From positions 13,560,354-13,624,353 of the forward strand of contig NC_045139.1 in NCBI RefSeq assembly GCF_008831285.2: DNA of 64,000 bases, in the 5' to 3' direction. Positions 35,818 through 49,528 of the stretch are shown piece by piece. The position numbers and the translations under genes were made by a program. The notes under the pieces are model-generated. The model was not told the DNA's origin. It did not search any database and saw nothing but the letters and a program-made list of their open reading frames with translations. How positions within the stretch are numbered: the first letter of the stretch is position 1; each line of letters opens with the position of its first letter. This DNA comes from Nymphaea colorata. Lineage: Eukaryota > Streptophyta > Magnoliopsida > Nymphaeales > Nymphaeaceae.

Positions 35818-38800
35818 ATGAAGATAGGGTGGAGGTTGATGGAGGAGAAGAAGCGGGCGGTGGCCGGAAGAGAGGATGAGGAAGGTAGCAGCGAGATGGG
35901 CTGCCGGAGGATGAGGCGGCGGATGTCCAGGCCATTGGTTCAGGAGGTGTTCGACCTCTGCAAGGACGTGTTCAGGGGACCTGGCAGCGTGCCGTCCCCC
36001 ACCGACGTCCAGGAGATGAGGCTCATCCTCGGTCAGTAATCTCTCTCTCTCTCTCTCAAGCTGCTGATCTTATACGTGCATGGTGGATGTGGATCTAACG
36101 CGCACCATAGGCGTCCATGGCTCGTATCGTGTCCATATAAAAGGATGGTGTTCGAGTGAAATAAAAAACTCGTTATTTTATGAGTGTAACGAGCGAAGAT
36201 AACGATGGAGGAGAAGACTTCTCCAAGCAGAACAAAGTCTGGGTGCCTGCTGAGTCACCCTTGTTCATTAATCTGGTTCTAGGAAGGAGCATTAGGTAGA
36301 AATTTTCCGGCATTTGTGGAGAAAATATCGGCGACCGGAAAAGCCACCCATAAAACGAATCTGGGTTGTCTGTAGGAACACGAAAAGATCGTTAGTTTCC
36401 TCGTAACAAAAATGCGGTTGCTTTCCGGTAACTGATTTCTAAGAGATGCGGCGGTTGTCTCCGCGATATATGCATACCCTCTAAAGTTTTTGTAAGTTTC
36501 AGAATGAAATCGTGTTATTTTCAGTGATCATGTTCTGAAATCGGTCACTTTGACGACCGAATTTATGAACCGATGGTATTGATTTTTCAACAAACTTATA
36601 TTCTAAAGGAATCTGTCATCATGGTTTTAAATGCTCTTGTTAATTTGCGTGGAGCTAAGCGCCCTCGGTTCCATCTAACCTCATAAATGTCTTCATCTTT
36701 GGCTTTTCGCGATCTTTAGCTGGTTACAACCTGAAATTGGAAAAGAAATCCGTTAGTTTGATTCATTGGTTCACAATTCATCGCATAGTTCACCCAGGTA
36801 GTTACTTACTCCTGTAGTCGAGTGTTCGTTCGAGCGACCTTCTAATTAAATCACAGAACTTCGTAAGAGTTTATGTTAGAATCTCGAAGCCTTTCATTTC
36901 AAGATACTTGTTCTTTGGATTTTTACCGTAAACATGAAGTTATAGCACCACTACTGGGTAGAAACTTACAATTAAATCCAAAGATTTCCCGAATCTAAGT
37001 GTGATCCGATATTAGCGTGTCATTTGAAGTACGTCACTATTTAATTTAAACGATCGAAATGCTAAAAGATGAATTACGAGTCCTAAAACTACGGTTCTAC
37101 AGATAAATAAACCGCATCGAACATGGCACTAGCAATAATCTAATGTCCACACTTTCTCTCTCTCTCTCTAACTGTGTTCGTCAACGTCTTTATGTTCCAC
37201 AACGTCTTTATGTTCCAAGTTGGGGACAAGAAATACAGTAACAAACCAAAAGTTGGTTTCGTTCAAGTGGCATTTTGGTGGTCGACGGTGTTTTCTTGCT
37301 CTTCGTTCTTTTGACAAGTTGAGAAATTTTTAAAGTGGGATCTGGTGGGTCGTTCTTTTCAATATGGTTCACATAGGATCCACTTGGTTAGGTGGGCGGA
37401 CCTTCGAGACTCTACTGACCGGCCTTTGTGTAGTTCCAAGAGCAGACCATCAACCAGCTGTCTTGGTCCTGGCTTGCTTGACCCTTGACCGTCCTGGAAA
37501 CGTCCAGCCCTTCTCATTCTATGCTTCTTCGATACGGGTCTTCCTCATGAGTTGCATGCATGTTTGTGTATACAGTTCTCTGATCAAATAAAGGGAAAAA
37601 ATAGCAGAAAATGGAAAATGGAAAAGAAAAAGAACCTTGTGTTCTTAATTTCAGAAATATATAAACTTAGGAAACATGCTATGATGATATATATGATTAT
37701 AAACGCTGTTTTCTAAATTCATATACCCTCATCACTTCATGCAGGCTGAGATTGAACAAATGGGACCCTTTTTAAGTAAAATAAATAACAATTTTTTAAC
37801 TTTTATGTCAAAAAAAAGGAAAGCTCCAAACCAAAATTTACCCATTCGGCTGATAAGAATTTTCTATATGGTTTAGAAAAATGACAGGTCTCTGATGTTG
37901 ATATTATGCAAAATTTGGTGCTGGCGGTGCGGCAAGATCCTTCCGGTCTCATTAGGCCATTATTCGTTCATAGCCATAGCCGTAACGGAAACTAACATAA
38001 TAATTTGAATTATTCCTTAGTTATATATGTAGATTTCTTATGCATTTTAACTTAGCCATGGAGCTTATGATTCTTGCCAAGTTGTTTATGAAGTGACATT
38101 CTGTCGCAGATAGGATGACGCCTGCGGATATCGGGTTAAGTGAAGATTTTTTCTTCAACAATAATAGGGCAGTGAATGAAACTCCAAGGATGAGATATAT
38201 GCACATAGACGAGTGCGGAAACTTGTTTTCGGTGAGTAGTAGTAAGCCTGTGAAATTCAACTTCAACTGACTGGGAAATGCTTGGAGAAAGAAAAGCAAA
38301 AACACACTGAATTAGTCAAAAGTAAATTAGTTGATGTACATAAGAACTGTTTGATACATTTCTCCAAACATATGGCCCGGCACCAGCTCCAACTCCGAAT
38401 CCATCTCCTTAGCTTTTGCTTCAATTGCACAGGCTACAAATTAATGGCCTTATCAGATATTCATTCGCCAAATCCCTCCAGAAAGGAATAGGTGTACATA
38501 AACCAAGCAATTTGTCAAAAATTTTGATCAGATATGGCCGTTTCTGTCGAAATATGAGTGGCAAGCTTCTCTGCAGAATCTAGCGCACATACCACTTAGA
38601 AACAGAAAGTTGCACAGCAGTTTCCTGGGTCATGAGATGCATTAGCTCTTGTACATGCATTAACTTCCCACTTCCCGTGGAAGTTAATTCGGAAGAATTT
38701 GCTCCCTCCCGAACTGTAAGGAGTTGCAGAGTCATGTCTAAATACCAAGCAGTACCGCAGGAATTAGTACTGAACATTCCTCCAGCAGGAGTATTGGTTC

Positions 38801-39746
38801 TGATAGCAAACATCTTTGTTCAGGCATTCATTTATGTAATCTTGCTGCAATGATCCATTTCTTGTTGTTACTTTGTGTATGTTGAACGCATTTTGTTTAT
38901 GATTCTTGCTCCTTGAAGTCCTGCATCTGGGCTTGTAGTGAAATCTATGACCTTTCCTCTGTCATTCCTAAATTCGTGCGACAATCCTATATGTATGGTT
39001 CTGCGCAGATGTTGACAATAGTTTAGTCTTCTAGTCGATCTTCTCTTCATGTTTTTGATCTTTTTCTTTTCTTTCTTTTGCAGATTGGTGTCTTCTTACT
39101 CCCTCAATCAGCCACAATTCCCCTCCATGATCATCCGGGAATGACTGTTTTCACCAAACTTTTATTTGGATCAGTCCGACTCAGATCATATGACTGGGTT
39201 GAACCATTTGAACCAGAGGATGACTTGCCTTCTCAGAGTGAGCATTTTTCTTTCTGTTTAGACTTAGTCTCTGCTTCTGCGGTTTAGTGTTGAAATTTGA
39301 CCGCGTAGGTTGTGTTCTTGCAGTTGCCCTGGCCAAGTTGAAAGTTGATGATGTATTCAGAGCCCCTTGCAATGCTTTCGTCCTGTATCCAGCTTCAGGG
39401 GGCAATTTGCATTGCCTGCAAGCTGTGACTCCATGTGCGGTGCTTGATGTGCTCGGACCGCCATATTCAGTTCATGACGGTCGAGATTCCACCTATTATC
39501 AGGAATTTCCATATTCAAGCTTTTCTGGTTAGTGCATATACTGCTTGAATCTTTGGAATGACTTTCGTGTATAATTCGAGTATTCAACTGATGCTGATGA
39601 TCTCTTTCTTCCATTAAATCTCAGGAGCAGCTCATGTTGCAGAAGATGAGACAGATCAGTATAGATGGTTAGAAAAGATTGAGCAGCCGAGCCTTCAAGT
39701 TGGTCCTGCAGACTATGCAGGTCCGGAAATCATCAAGGGCTTTTAG
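35818..39746 (+). CDS. PCO: plant cysteine oxidase (ADO/PCO family)
   Basis: Five exons keep frame: 35818-36031, 38110-38231, 39084-39237, 39324-39527, 39625-39746 (271 aa; family about 235-295). PCOs use O2 to oxidise the N-terminal Cys of group VII ERF factors, VRN2 and ZPR2, sending them into the Arg/N-degron pathway; they are the plant oxygen sensors. The cupin iron ligands are visible: H127 and H129 in [19 protein letters not shown], and H193 in [20 protein letters not shown]. Also typical are [40 protein letters not shown] and YSGP-like [10 protein letters not shown] at the end. The N-terminus is basic (CRRMRRRM), possibly nuclear. An alternative start is M8 at 35839. The first intron is about 2.1 kb. 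I do not assign a PCO subgroup. Confidence 0.95.
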
Positions 39747-42149
39747 TAGGCAATGCAACATCCATGGTGGCTGCATTAACTTATCTTTACAATAGCAGGC
39801 GCTCATCAGAAGAGTTTACGAAATGAATTTTCCTTCCGCTTTTCTTCTGTAAACTTGGTCTTCTTTTCTTTCTTTCACTCAGTTCATGTAAAAAAATGCT
39901 TCTTTATCTCATGTTTTGGATGTCTTTTCATGTTCTTTACATCCTAGCACAGTGTCTGGCATGGTGTTTCAACTTTCAACTCCTTAACATGCAATAATTC
40001 CATTGCGTCAAAGCAAGTGTACTTTGTGAAGTTCCATAGCCTTAGCTCACAGGGAATTGAAAAGAAAAGAAAAAGAACAGTTGTAGAGGAAATTCTGTTC
40101 TGGGTTTACTAATGTTACGTTGGGATGCACCTTTCTCTCTCTTTCTCTGTTCCTGTTCTAGAATAGTTGTACCAATGCCCTCCCCCACCCCCACCTCTCA
40201 TTTTCTGTAAGGTCTGGTCTTCGATCAAGCAAATCACTTTTTTTTGTGTGTGTGTGTGTGTTTGTTTCATCGTGGATTTGAGATTCGTATTCATATGAGA
40301 TCATCAAGATTTCAGATCCATAGATTTAAGATCGGACACTCCTTTCTTCCTAATTCGACCTTAAATCCATGATCTTTTGCATGTAATATCAAAATCCAGG
40401 TTAATTTATAGCTAAAATAAGTTTTGTAGGTAAGAACCTCTACCTACTTCTCTTGAACTCGTGAAGGGCGTTTACGATGATGGATGGTTTTTTTAATAAT
40501 TGGCTCTCTCTAGATGATCCGACTAAGAACCGTCAAGTTGAAGGGCATATGAACTTTTAATGCTTGAAGTGTGCTTTCTTCTGCCACAAAGCTAAAGTAA
40601 TGCAGTGACTTTCTTAATGAATAAAGGAGGTTCGGTGGATAAGCTTTTCACTAAGAACAGTGAAATTAAACATCACAAACATGCGTGTTTGACTGGATTT
40701 TTGTCGCGTCCAGGAAGCTTAAAAAAATTGGAAGCTTTTTAAACCACCATAGGTGGATTGCTAGTTATAAAGTCCCATTACATGCTTTAAGTAAGAAACA
40801 TAAGAGTCTGTTTGGCAACAATAAAAAAAAAAAATGCTATTGTTTCATGAACCTCCCTAAAAATTGAGATAGTTTCATGAAACATTATGTTAAATTGTTA
40901 CATAAATTTACCCTAATTTTTGTTAGGATTGCCAAACAGTCGCTGACAAGCATGGAGAGATTTCGGAAGGCTTTATTTAAAATGTTATTGTTTCCTCTTC
41001 TTAGAATGCTTCAAGCATATAATTTTTTCTTTGAATTCGGAAAATAACATGTAGTTACAGTCTTACATACGTTGTTATTAAATTCAACAACCAAACGCGA
41101 GATACAATCATGTCATGTTTGCTGAAACAAAATCGTACTTTTAGAAATAGAATCTTCTTCATATCAAGTTGCTTATGATTGTTTCATTCCACAATAAGTG
41201 CTGATGCTTGTAGAAATTGAAATATGAACAGATACCAAACACTTTTTGCTTCCTCCCCACCATACCAATTTCATTGGGTCTGAAGGTGAAGGTGAATAAA
41301 TATGCGACTCGGAGAGTGCCTTCACACATATATGTATGTATATATAAAATCTGATAAATAAATATGCGACTTAACAATTTGGACATGGTTTTCGGTTTCA
41401 TATGTTTGGGACCTTGGTTTGAAACGAGATCCGGAAAGCTAGATACTGTAAGAAAGAAGCGGATACGAATCGGAATCATTTACTTTGATCCGGCATAATG
41501 CGTGCAACGTGTCAACCCGCTTTCCCTTCCACGTACAGATAAAACGAACGGGGAAAACATAAGCATCTTACAAAGAATTCCATAGACCATAAGTGTGGAT
41601 CCAAACCGTCCATTTCGTCATCAACGATTGTGATGGCATGGCCAAGGACGTTCAATGAGCTACGCATCTATGCGGATCGTTCCTCTACAGATATTTTTCT
41701 CTCTTGCTGCTGAACGAGATAGCGCAGGAAAAATATCGTCGCCGGATTGGGAGGAAGGATAGAGGGACGGGGAAGGGAGGCCGCGAAGGGAACGCAGATT
41801 TCTCATTGTCTCCCGACGGTTGGAACAATCCTCTTCTCTCTATTGTCCCACAAAAATCCCGGAACTCCTCTTGTTTCGGGTTCCCTCATCTTTTCTCACC
41901 GCTAGAAATTCCAACTCTCGACTGGCTTCTCTCCAATTCCCAGTCGCACAGACTCTGTTCTCTTCGCGATTCAGTTTCCGGATTTTCGCTAGGAAAGAAG
42001 CTGTATTCGACATTTTTTGGTTTTTTTTTTCTCTCTCCAGTTTCCAGAATCTCTATGGCCCGGTAAGAACTTTTGAAGATGTTGATGCCGGCTTCCGTCT
42101 AAAGTATTAGCCACCAGCTCCTGTGTTCGTTTTCCTGGATTTTCTGAAA
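39747..42149. other. intergenic between PCO and EGY1, with EGY1 leader
   Basis: About 2.4 kb. It holds the PCO 3' flank, a foldback MITE at 40804-40950 and the EGY1 promoter and leader (from roughly 41.7 kb, where CT-rich DNA begins). Open frames in the leader (96-120 codons) end before or out of frame with the EGY1 ATG and look non-coding. Confidence 0.6.
40804..40950. mobile_element. foldback MITE (hAT-like ends)
   Basis: The left end GAGTCTGTTTGGCAAC and the right end GGATTGCCAAACAGTCGC form a terminal inverted repeat (core CTGTTTGGCAA). The interior includes GTTTCATGA twice, the second as AGTTTCATGAAAC. It is about 145 bases, AT-rich and non-coding. Target-site duplication is not clear. 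Confidence 0.7.
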
Positions 42150-45100
42150 ATGGGAACTCTTCCGAGCTACTCCCTCAGCAACGCTACCCTCGGTCCGGAT
42201 TTCCGATGCGGCTTCTTTCGATGCCGGGAAAAGGCTGCCCAGAGGACTAAATTCGCGACGGCCAGGGAGGGATACGGTTTTTGTTGTCTAAGATTTGCAG
42301 CGTTGCGGAGGGGGAATTGTGGAAGGAAAATGGACGGTTTCAGGTGTCTTAGTGGCAGTGGGAGCAGCGAGGAAGATAATGAACCCAAGAAGGTGGACTC
42401 TTCTGTGGCAACGGAAGAGAGAGAGTTTTCTGTGGCAACGGAAGAAAGGGACCGGAGAAACGATGACGGCCCAAGTGCAGAGAACAACCAAGCTTCGATT
42501 TCGTCAGGGGTAACATCGCTTTTTTATAGTTTTCTGATTTTCTTCTGAGTTTTTGTTTCTTGATTGCAATAAAATTTGAGAATTCCTAAATCTCTGGATC
42601 TTATAATTCATTACGCTCGTGTTCGTGTATTTGCGGTGCTGAAGAATTTCGCTTCTTGAATAGAGAATATGCTTAGTTGAAACTTGGTGTTCTTTATACA
42701 TAAGTTGAATTAAATTTTTCACAAGAGCAAGGTTGGTGTCTTAAATAGCTACTTAAGTGTACTTAGCCCAGGTTTCGTGCAGTATAACAAGCACTATTAT
42801 CAAATTTCTTGGATTTTTCCTTTTCCGGGAAAATCTTGGTGAAGTAAAACGATTGACCATGGAAACGCAAATAGAGTAATAACTTTGAAGCAGAAATCTT
42901 TTATTTCAAAACATAGCTTTATTCTCACATGCTACACATAGTTGTTCCATGTTTTATTCAATCATGTGCTCCTGCCAAGTTCTTCGGTGCACAAGTCAAT
43001 GGAGCCACCGAAGTGAAGTAGGATTTACAAATGCAGTGATTGTATTTTTCAAGTAACTGAGATCATTCGTGTTAACTGGTAAGTTGATATACGGAGGAGA
43101 TATAGACTTATGCATACATGTAGCTTAATTTGGTACTTGATCATTGTTAAAATTTGGTAATTTAATCATTCTTAACACAAGCATTTCATGCAACAGCGGC
43201 AGAACCATAAATTTAAGTTGGAGGGACCAATACATCATAAAATGGAAAGAAGAAAACTTACGAGTTAAGTTAAAGGGCACCAATACATGGCTATAGTGTC
43301 GCATACACAATGTCCTAACATGATTGAGCATTAATTTGTGCTCCTGTAATATGACCTTTGTAGCGTTATAAAAAATGAAGAGGCAATATGCTCATTTTCA
43401 TTTTGGCAAGAAAAGGAAAAGGGAAAAGAGGAAACAAAAGGACCAGGAAACGAAAAGTGAAAAAGGAAAATAACAGAGGAACCAAAATCACTGCTGCTAT
43501 GTTTAATCAGGATATTGCTTTCTTAAACTGGAGCGAAAACAAATAAAGAACTTGAACCAAAGGGAAAGGGTGGATACAGAAAATGGCAACAGCCTCGAGG
43601 AGGGCGTTTTCAGTTATGAGGCGCAAGTACCTACTCTTCACGATAAATAAGAACTCAAAATGCAATAACTGCAAGATTTGTGAAGTCACGAAATAGATAT
43701 AAGAATGTAAGAAGATGCTGGTGAAACCATCCTTTAGTTGTATGTTGTTGTATCTGTTCCTGTCTTAGCCATTGTCTATTCATATGCCCTAACTACAGGT
43801 CATCTTTTACCATATTCACACTTCATTTGCGTGCTTGCGAACCTTCTGATCTTTATGTTTGCTCTGCTGTCTCAGCCATCAGGCCTTCCAACCGAAAGCC
43901 CTATGTACAATAATTTCCAAGTTGATTCTTTTAAACTAATGGAACTTCTTGGGCCAGAGAAGGTTGACCCTTCTGATATAAAGCTCATTAAGGAAAAACT
44001 TTTTGGTTACACCACCTTTTGGGTCACTGGGGAGGAGCAATTTGGTGACTTTGGAGAAGGCATTCTTTTCCTTGGAAATCTAAGGGGGAAAAGAGAAGAT
44101 ATATTTGCAAAACTTCAGCGCCAGCTTGCAGAAGTCACTGGGGACAAATACAACTTGTTCATGGTAGAAGAACCTAATTCAGATGGGCCAGATCCACGAG
44201 GTGGTCCTCGTGTTAGCTTTGGTTTACTGCGAAAGGAAGTTTCAGAACCTGGACCAACAACACTCTGGCAATACGTGATTGCTTTCATTCTTTTTGTGTT
44301 AACAGTAGGTTCCTGCGTTGAGCTGGGCATCGCATCTCAGGTCAGCCTATATCAACGACCACCATCTTACAATCCTTTACATATAGTTTGCCAACTCTTA
44401 ACTATTATCATTACACAGTGGTTGCTTCTCTGCAGCTGAACAGGCTTCCACCCGAGGTTGTGGATTATTTCACAAATCCAAATGCTTCAGACCCTCCTGA
44501 TATGCAACTGTTGGTCCCTTATGTGGAATCTGCTTTGCCGTTGGCATATGGAGTCTTAGGTGTTCAACTCTTTCATGTAAGTAACTTTCCATGCAACTGT
44601 TCCATAGTGGTTTGTTAAGATGGTCTATGTCGGTATGCCTATTAATTGGTGGGACATGGTCAATTAGTTGGAGAATTGAAACAAATCTACATGGTACTTG
44701 CTGTACATGTGCTGACAGTGTCCTGTTTTGATGCATTTTAATAAGGACTTCTGCATCTGTCTTGTACTTGCTTTGCCATCACTTGTTTGCATTATCTTGA
44801 GAGCACAAAGAAAGTGAGCATAGATATTTGCTTTGTTTCTTTAGTGCTTCATTGATTTACTGATGCAATCATAATCCTCCTTTATCAAGAGTTCATTTTC
44901 AGATTTTTGGTTTCCATCCTTGGGTTCACCGTTCTTTTTTCTGTGAATAATACTCTGCAAACTGTCAAGGACAATATAGAAATTCATGGTAGTTTGAAAA
45001 GCTTGGACACCTGATTTGCATTCAGGGGGCGGTTGGTGGATTAGGATCATAGTCCTGGAAAAATGGTTAGGCACTTACATGGCCTTTCTTTTCTCAGTGA

Positions 45101-46219
45101 AACTACTGAACTTTGTTCCCCTCAGTTGTTTACAACGATGGCCACTTTATGAGGATGACACGTTTGCTGATATATTTGCCAGATCAAGTTGATACTCAAT
45201 ATTCTCATGAAATTTTGTATTAGTTTGTTAGTCTAACCGCTTTTTATTTTGGGCTAAATAAACCTTATTTTATCTTCTCATTTTCCATTGTTATATCTTC
45301 ATATATTTGCTCATCTTGCTTATTATGTCATTTTTTTGTTTGTTCCTGTGACTCAGGAAGTTGGTCATTTTCTTGCTGCATTTCCTCGAAAAGTGAAACT
45401 CGGTCTTCCCTATTTTATTCCAAACATTACGTTGGGGAGCTTTGGTGCAATTACTCAGGTGAACTTTTTGGATTTTACTTTACATGTTTGTAATTGATAA
45501 ATTTAGACATGGTGGGTATTTGATTTTTTGTTACTTTATTCACAATCTTATCATGTTCTAACGTTTATATCGGCTCATTCAGTTCAAGTCCATTCTTCCT
45601 GATAGAAAAGCAAAAGTTGATGTGTCTATGGCTGGCCCATTAGCTGGTGCTGCACTTTCCTTTTCAATGTTCGGAGTTGGGCTTCTGCTCTCATCGCATC
45701 CAGCTGCAGTGGGAGATTTGGTGCAGGTGCCTAGCATGCTCTTCCAGGGTTCATTACTTCTTGGTGTTATCAGCAGAGCAGTCCTTGGATACAGGTATGC
45801 TTCCTCTTCTTGATACTTGCATGTGTAATTAGATTTTGAGCAGTTTTTCTAAATCGTGGTGTACCATGATGTGGTTGATCTGTGAGTTGAAGGTCCTTAT
45901 GTCTGTCAATGTCACTGTGTTCATCGACTATATTTGATTGGGTGCTAATAGTGCTTACAAACTGAATGATTAATGTAATTGTTATTCTCTTCTGTAGTGC
46001 CATGCACGCTGCTACTGTGTCAATTCATCCTCTTGTAATTGCAGGCTGGTAACAAATGCTCTTTGTTATCTTATCTGTCTAATTTATTGGCATCCATTGG
46101 TGGTTCATCAATTTAAAAAGTTTTTGATAGGTGCGGTTTGACAACGTCAGCATTTAATATGCTTCCTGTTGGTTGCCTTGATGGTGGCAGGGCCGTCCAG
46201 GTTCTCTCTCTCCCCAAGA

Positions 46220-46294
<75 letters not shown>

Positions 46295-48477
46295 TGTAAC
46301 GCTGCTTTCAAAGTTGAAGCTCTTGGCAACTTTACAGTCACTATGTCTATATAATGACCAATTTCTTGCTGGAATTAGCAATGCACAAACTTTTTCCTAT
46401 GTTCCTAGGGAATCTTTTCTTTTCACGATTGAATCATTTAGTGATCATTGACCATAATCCTTCTGCTGCATTGCCTGCATACTTGGGGTTGGAAATTTCT
46501 TATAGTGAATCCAAGTCAAATTTTTTGGTATAAACACTGTTCAAAAATTATGATCTCCATCTGCCCACCTTGTCAAGTGTATTTGGGTTGCATCTATAAA
46601 AGCCGCCTACTGAATTGGATAATTAAGTGGATTTCTTAGTTATCAGCACTATTACTGTCCTTTCAGAGTCTAAACCCATCCTTCGTTGCCTAGGATTCTC
46701 AGCCTTTTCAGGTTCTTCAAGTCCTAATTCGTAAGTAAATCTTGTTTTACAGTAATTCATGAAAGATTCTATGTATTACGTGAGCAGCAAGTTACGATCA
46801 AAGATCTAATTGGATTAGCAGGGTTAGATTATTGTAATGTAGTAAGGAATACCATTTCAGTTGAATTGAAGTATCTCGAGAATACCATTTCAGTTATACA
46901 TTATTCTATTTACCAGTAGCCATAATTTTTTCTCATTTCTATGAAATTCTGACCTACAACGCCCCCTTCTTGAACTGCATCATTTCTCTTCGTACCTTAT
47001 TTTGGCTTACAAGAAGATTTTCCTGTTCTTAGGGTGCCTATGGCAAGGGCTGGCTTGTTGGATTTGGTTTGGCAACATATGCAATGCTGGGATTAGGAGT
47101 GGTATATCTTTCATTGTTCTATTCTACTGAATTTAAGAGTTTATTTCTTTAGTAATTTAAGTTTCTTACAGCTTTAACTGTAGTTTAGGTGCATTTGAAT
47201 TTTTCTTGTCTAAATCTTCTGCTGTCTTGCGCCCTTATATCAAAGAGACATGCAAAAGCTAATTCCACTGCTGTAATAAATCTGAAATTGGTTGAAATCA
47301 CTAGGATGCGGACTCAGTCAATTGCCAGCGGCAATTCAGCTGAACCTATTATGAATTGGTAAAAAGTTTTATTACTTTTATTGTGTTTAGAAATAAAAGG
47401 AAAATATATAAAAATGATTAAAATACTTAAAGACTTTGACATTTAAAAATAATAAAAAGAATAGTGTATTTGGCGCCCCTGTATTGTCTGATAAATCAAA
47501 TTGATTTGCCACCTATTTTATTTGAACCTGACACCGACAAGGCTGTTTCTAATTACACTGGTTAATTGTACTCTCTTTTCTGGATGAATCTTTCCGGATT
47601 TTGTTTTAATTTCTTCCTGAAAATTGACAAACTTCTGATTCTTTTTCCTGGGGGAAAGAGGTTTTGAGGAAATGAAAGAACAGCAAAACAACCTTCAAGC
47701 CTGTGAGAGACAAAACTTTTCTGCTTTTAGTTCATGCACTCATGGTTGAGAACTCAACTGGAAACATCTGAACAAAGAGTCCTAGAAAAAATCCTTGTTA
47801 GTCCATGTGCAGTTTTATCTTTCTGGGCTTCTTCAAACTAATCAGTACTGTTTTTCACTGCTACAGCTTGGTGGACCATTATCATTGCCATGGGGGTTGT
47901 ACGTTCTAATTTGTCAGGTATGAATCTATAGGAGAGAATGTAAGATACCTTATTTTCCTTTGTAGAATAAAACTAGCAGCAAACTGAAGTTTCCAGTGTC
48001 TCAATAATTTTCGTGTGAGTTGCGTCTCAAATCTGTATCTTGGTTGAATATTGGATAAAAAAATGAATCCGTATTACAGTTTGGTTGACCAGCATTAAGT
48101 TCGTGAAGTCTGAGAATTGCTGAGTCTTCAACGAGGATGGACATTGAATTCTCAAAAAGGAACTTTAAAATATTGATGGTTTCAGTAACCCCATTTTTTA
48201 CCTCCAATGGGCGCTTGGCTATTCGATGAATCGGCTAAATCTGCAGATCATTTTTGGTAGCGTAATGACTTGATGTTTTCTCTTCCCTTTCTCAAACTAA
48301 CAATATATTTACTTGCAGAGAACACCGGAGAAACCATGTCTGAATGATGTGACTGAGGTGGGGACTTGGAGGAAAACTGCTTTAGCCGTGACCTTATTCT
48401 TTGTTGTATTAACCCTTCTTCCTTTGTGGGACCAATTAGCAGAGGAGTTGGGTGTCGGACTTGTGACAACATTTTAA
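42150..48477 (+). CDS. EGY1: EGY1, chloroplast site-2-type intramembrane metalloprotease
   Basis: Ten exons keep frame: 42150-42509, 43876-44340, 44436-44576, 45357-45458, 45583-45794, 45998-46048, 46131-46200, 47033-47101, 47867-47917, 48319-48477 (559 aa; Arabidopsis EGY1 about 550). Residues 1-120 are a divergent transit peptide and acidic linker holding a tandem SVATEERE duplication. The GNLR motif is at 187-190. The zinc motif HEVGH is at 322-326, with H322 in exon 3 and EVGH in exon 4. The second metal motif N453-MLP with LDGG at 460-463 is intact. IPNITLGSFGAITQFKSILPDR and CQRTPEKPCLNDVTEVGTWRK separate it from EGY2. About eight hydrophobic segments fit the thylakoid membrane. EGY1 is needed for chloroplast development, grana and ethylene-dependent gravitropism. 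The start is the first ATG in frame. Confidence 0.96.
46205..46291. repeat. compound CT/CA microsatellite in EGY1 intron 7
   Basis: A CT-rich stretch starts five bases into the intron after the donor at 46201. It continues as about 17 CT units and then about 15 CA units. Confidence 0.97.
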
Positions 48478-48630
48478 TTGAACCTTCCCTGTGAGCATGA
48501 GTACTCCAGAAATTTTGACGTCATCTTTAATTTTCTCATTAATACGTAAATGTAAATTCATTTATAATTGTTGTATAGTGCAATTTTTCGCGTTCGGAAT
48601 CATTTTTCTTTCTTCCTTTTCTCCTTGGTT

Positions 48631-48693
<63 letters not shown>

Positions 48694-48694
48694 A
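48631..48694. repeat. compound CT/TG microsatellite
   Basis: About 23 CT units followed by about 8 TG units, in the EGY1 3' flank. Confidence 0.97.
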
Positions 48695-49528
48695 TTGAAC
48701 ATTTGAGTTCTAGTAATTGTCTTTGAAAGGATTGCGATTAATAATCTTGAAAGGCTTAATGGCTTTAAAATTTTCTACGCAGAAGCAAGAGGCGAGCATG
48801 AACAGATTTAGAGTTGCGTGAGTTTGATGCTGGACTTTTGTAAGATCAACATTTCTTCAACTTGGTCCTATATCAATTAGGTCCGGGGGGAGACTGGGCT
48901 ATGAATGAGCGCAGGAAGGATATGACGAGAATTTTGAAAGAAAAGGATCGGGCTCTGTGAGCATACGCATAAGACAAGTCTTTTTCTGACTCCATGTTTT
49001 CCTTTCTAATTTATTCACATCCAATGGTTTTTGCGTTTTCCTTTCTAATTTCCTATGACTAATTTAAAAAAATATTTTGTTCTTTTCCTCCAACCTTTCT
49101 CTGCAGGAGCCCTCGACCCTCGAGTTTCGTTGAACAACACTAGGGAATCAAACTTTCACCTTCACTCTGCAAGTAGTCTTGTAAGGCTCCTCTAGAACAT
49201 TTATATGCCAATATAAATAAAAATTCCATAAGTTAACCAAGACTAGTATATAAATCGCTCCTTGCACAGGTTCGTGGCATTGGGTCCTACAAATAACCGC
49301 CAACACAAGCTCACGAAGGTGCACTATCCTTGTCACAACACTAATAACATAAGAATTCAGGCACGCAGGTTCTGACAATGGTCTTATATTTTCACAGACT
49401 GACATTATTAATCCCATGTCTGGTTTCATGGCTTTATGGGGTGTTTGATCACCCCGAATCTTAGATCCATTGATCTGGCATGACATGTTTTTGTTGATGC
49501 AGCAAAAAGTCCACACTTATTCATCAAA

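Noticed and set aside
49148-49516. 122-codon minus-strand open frame
   Set aside because: No domain recognised; overlaps the border of a decayed transposon-like segment.
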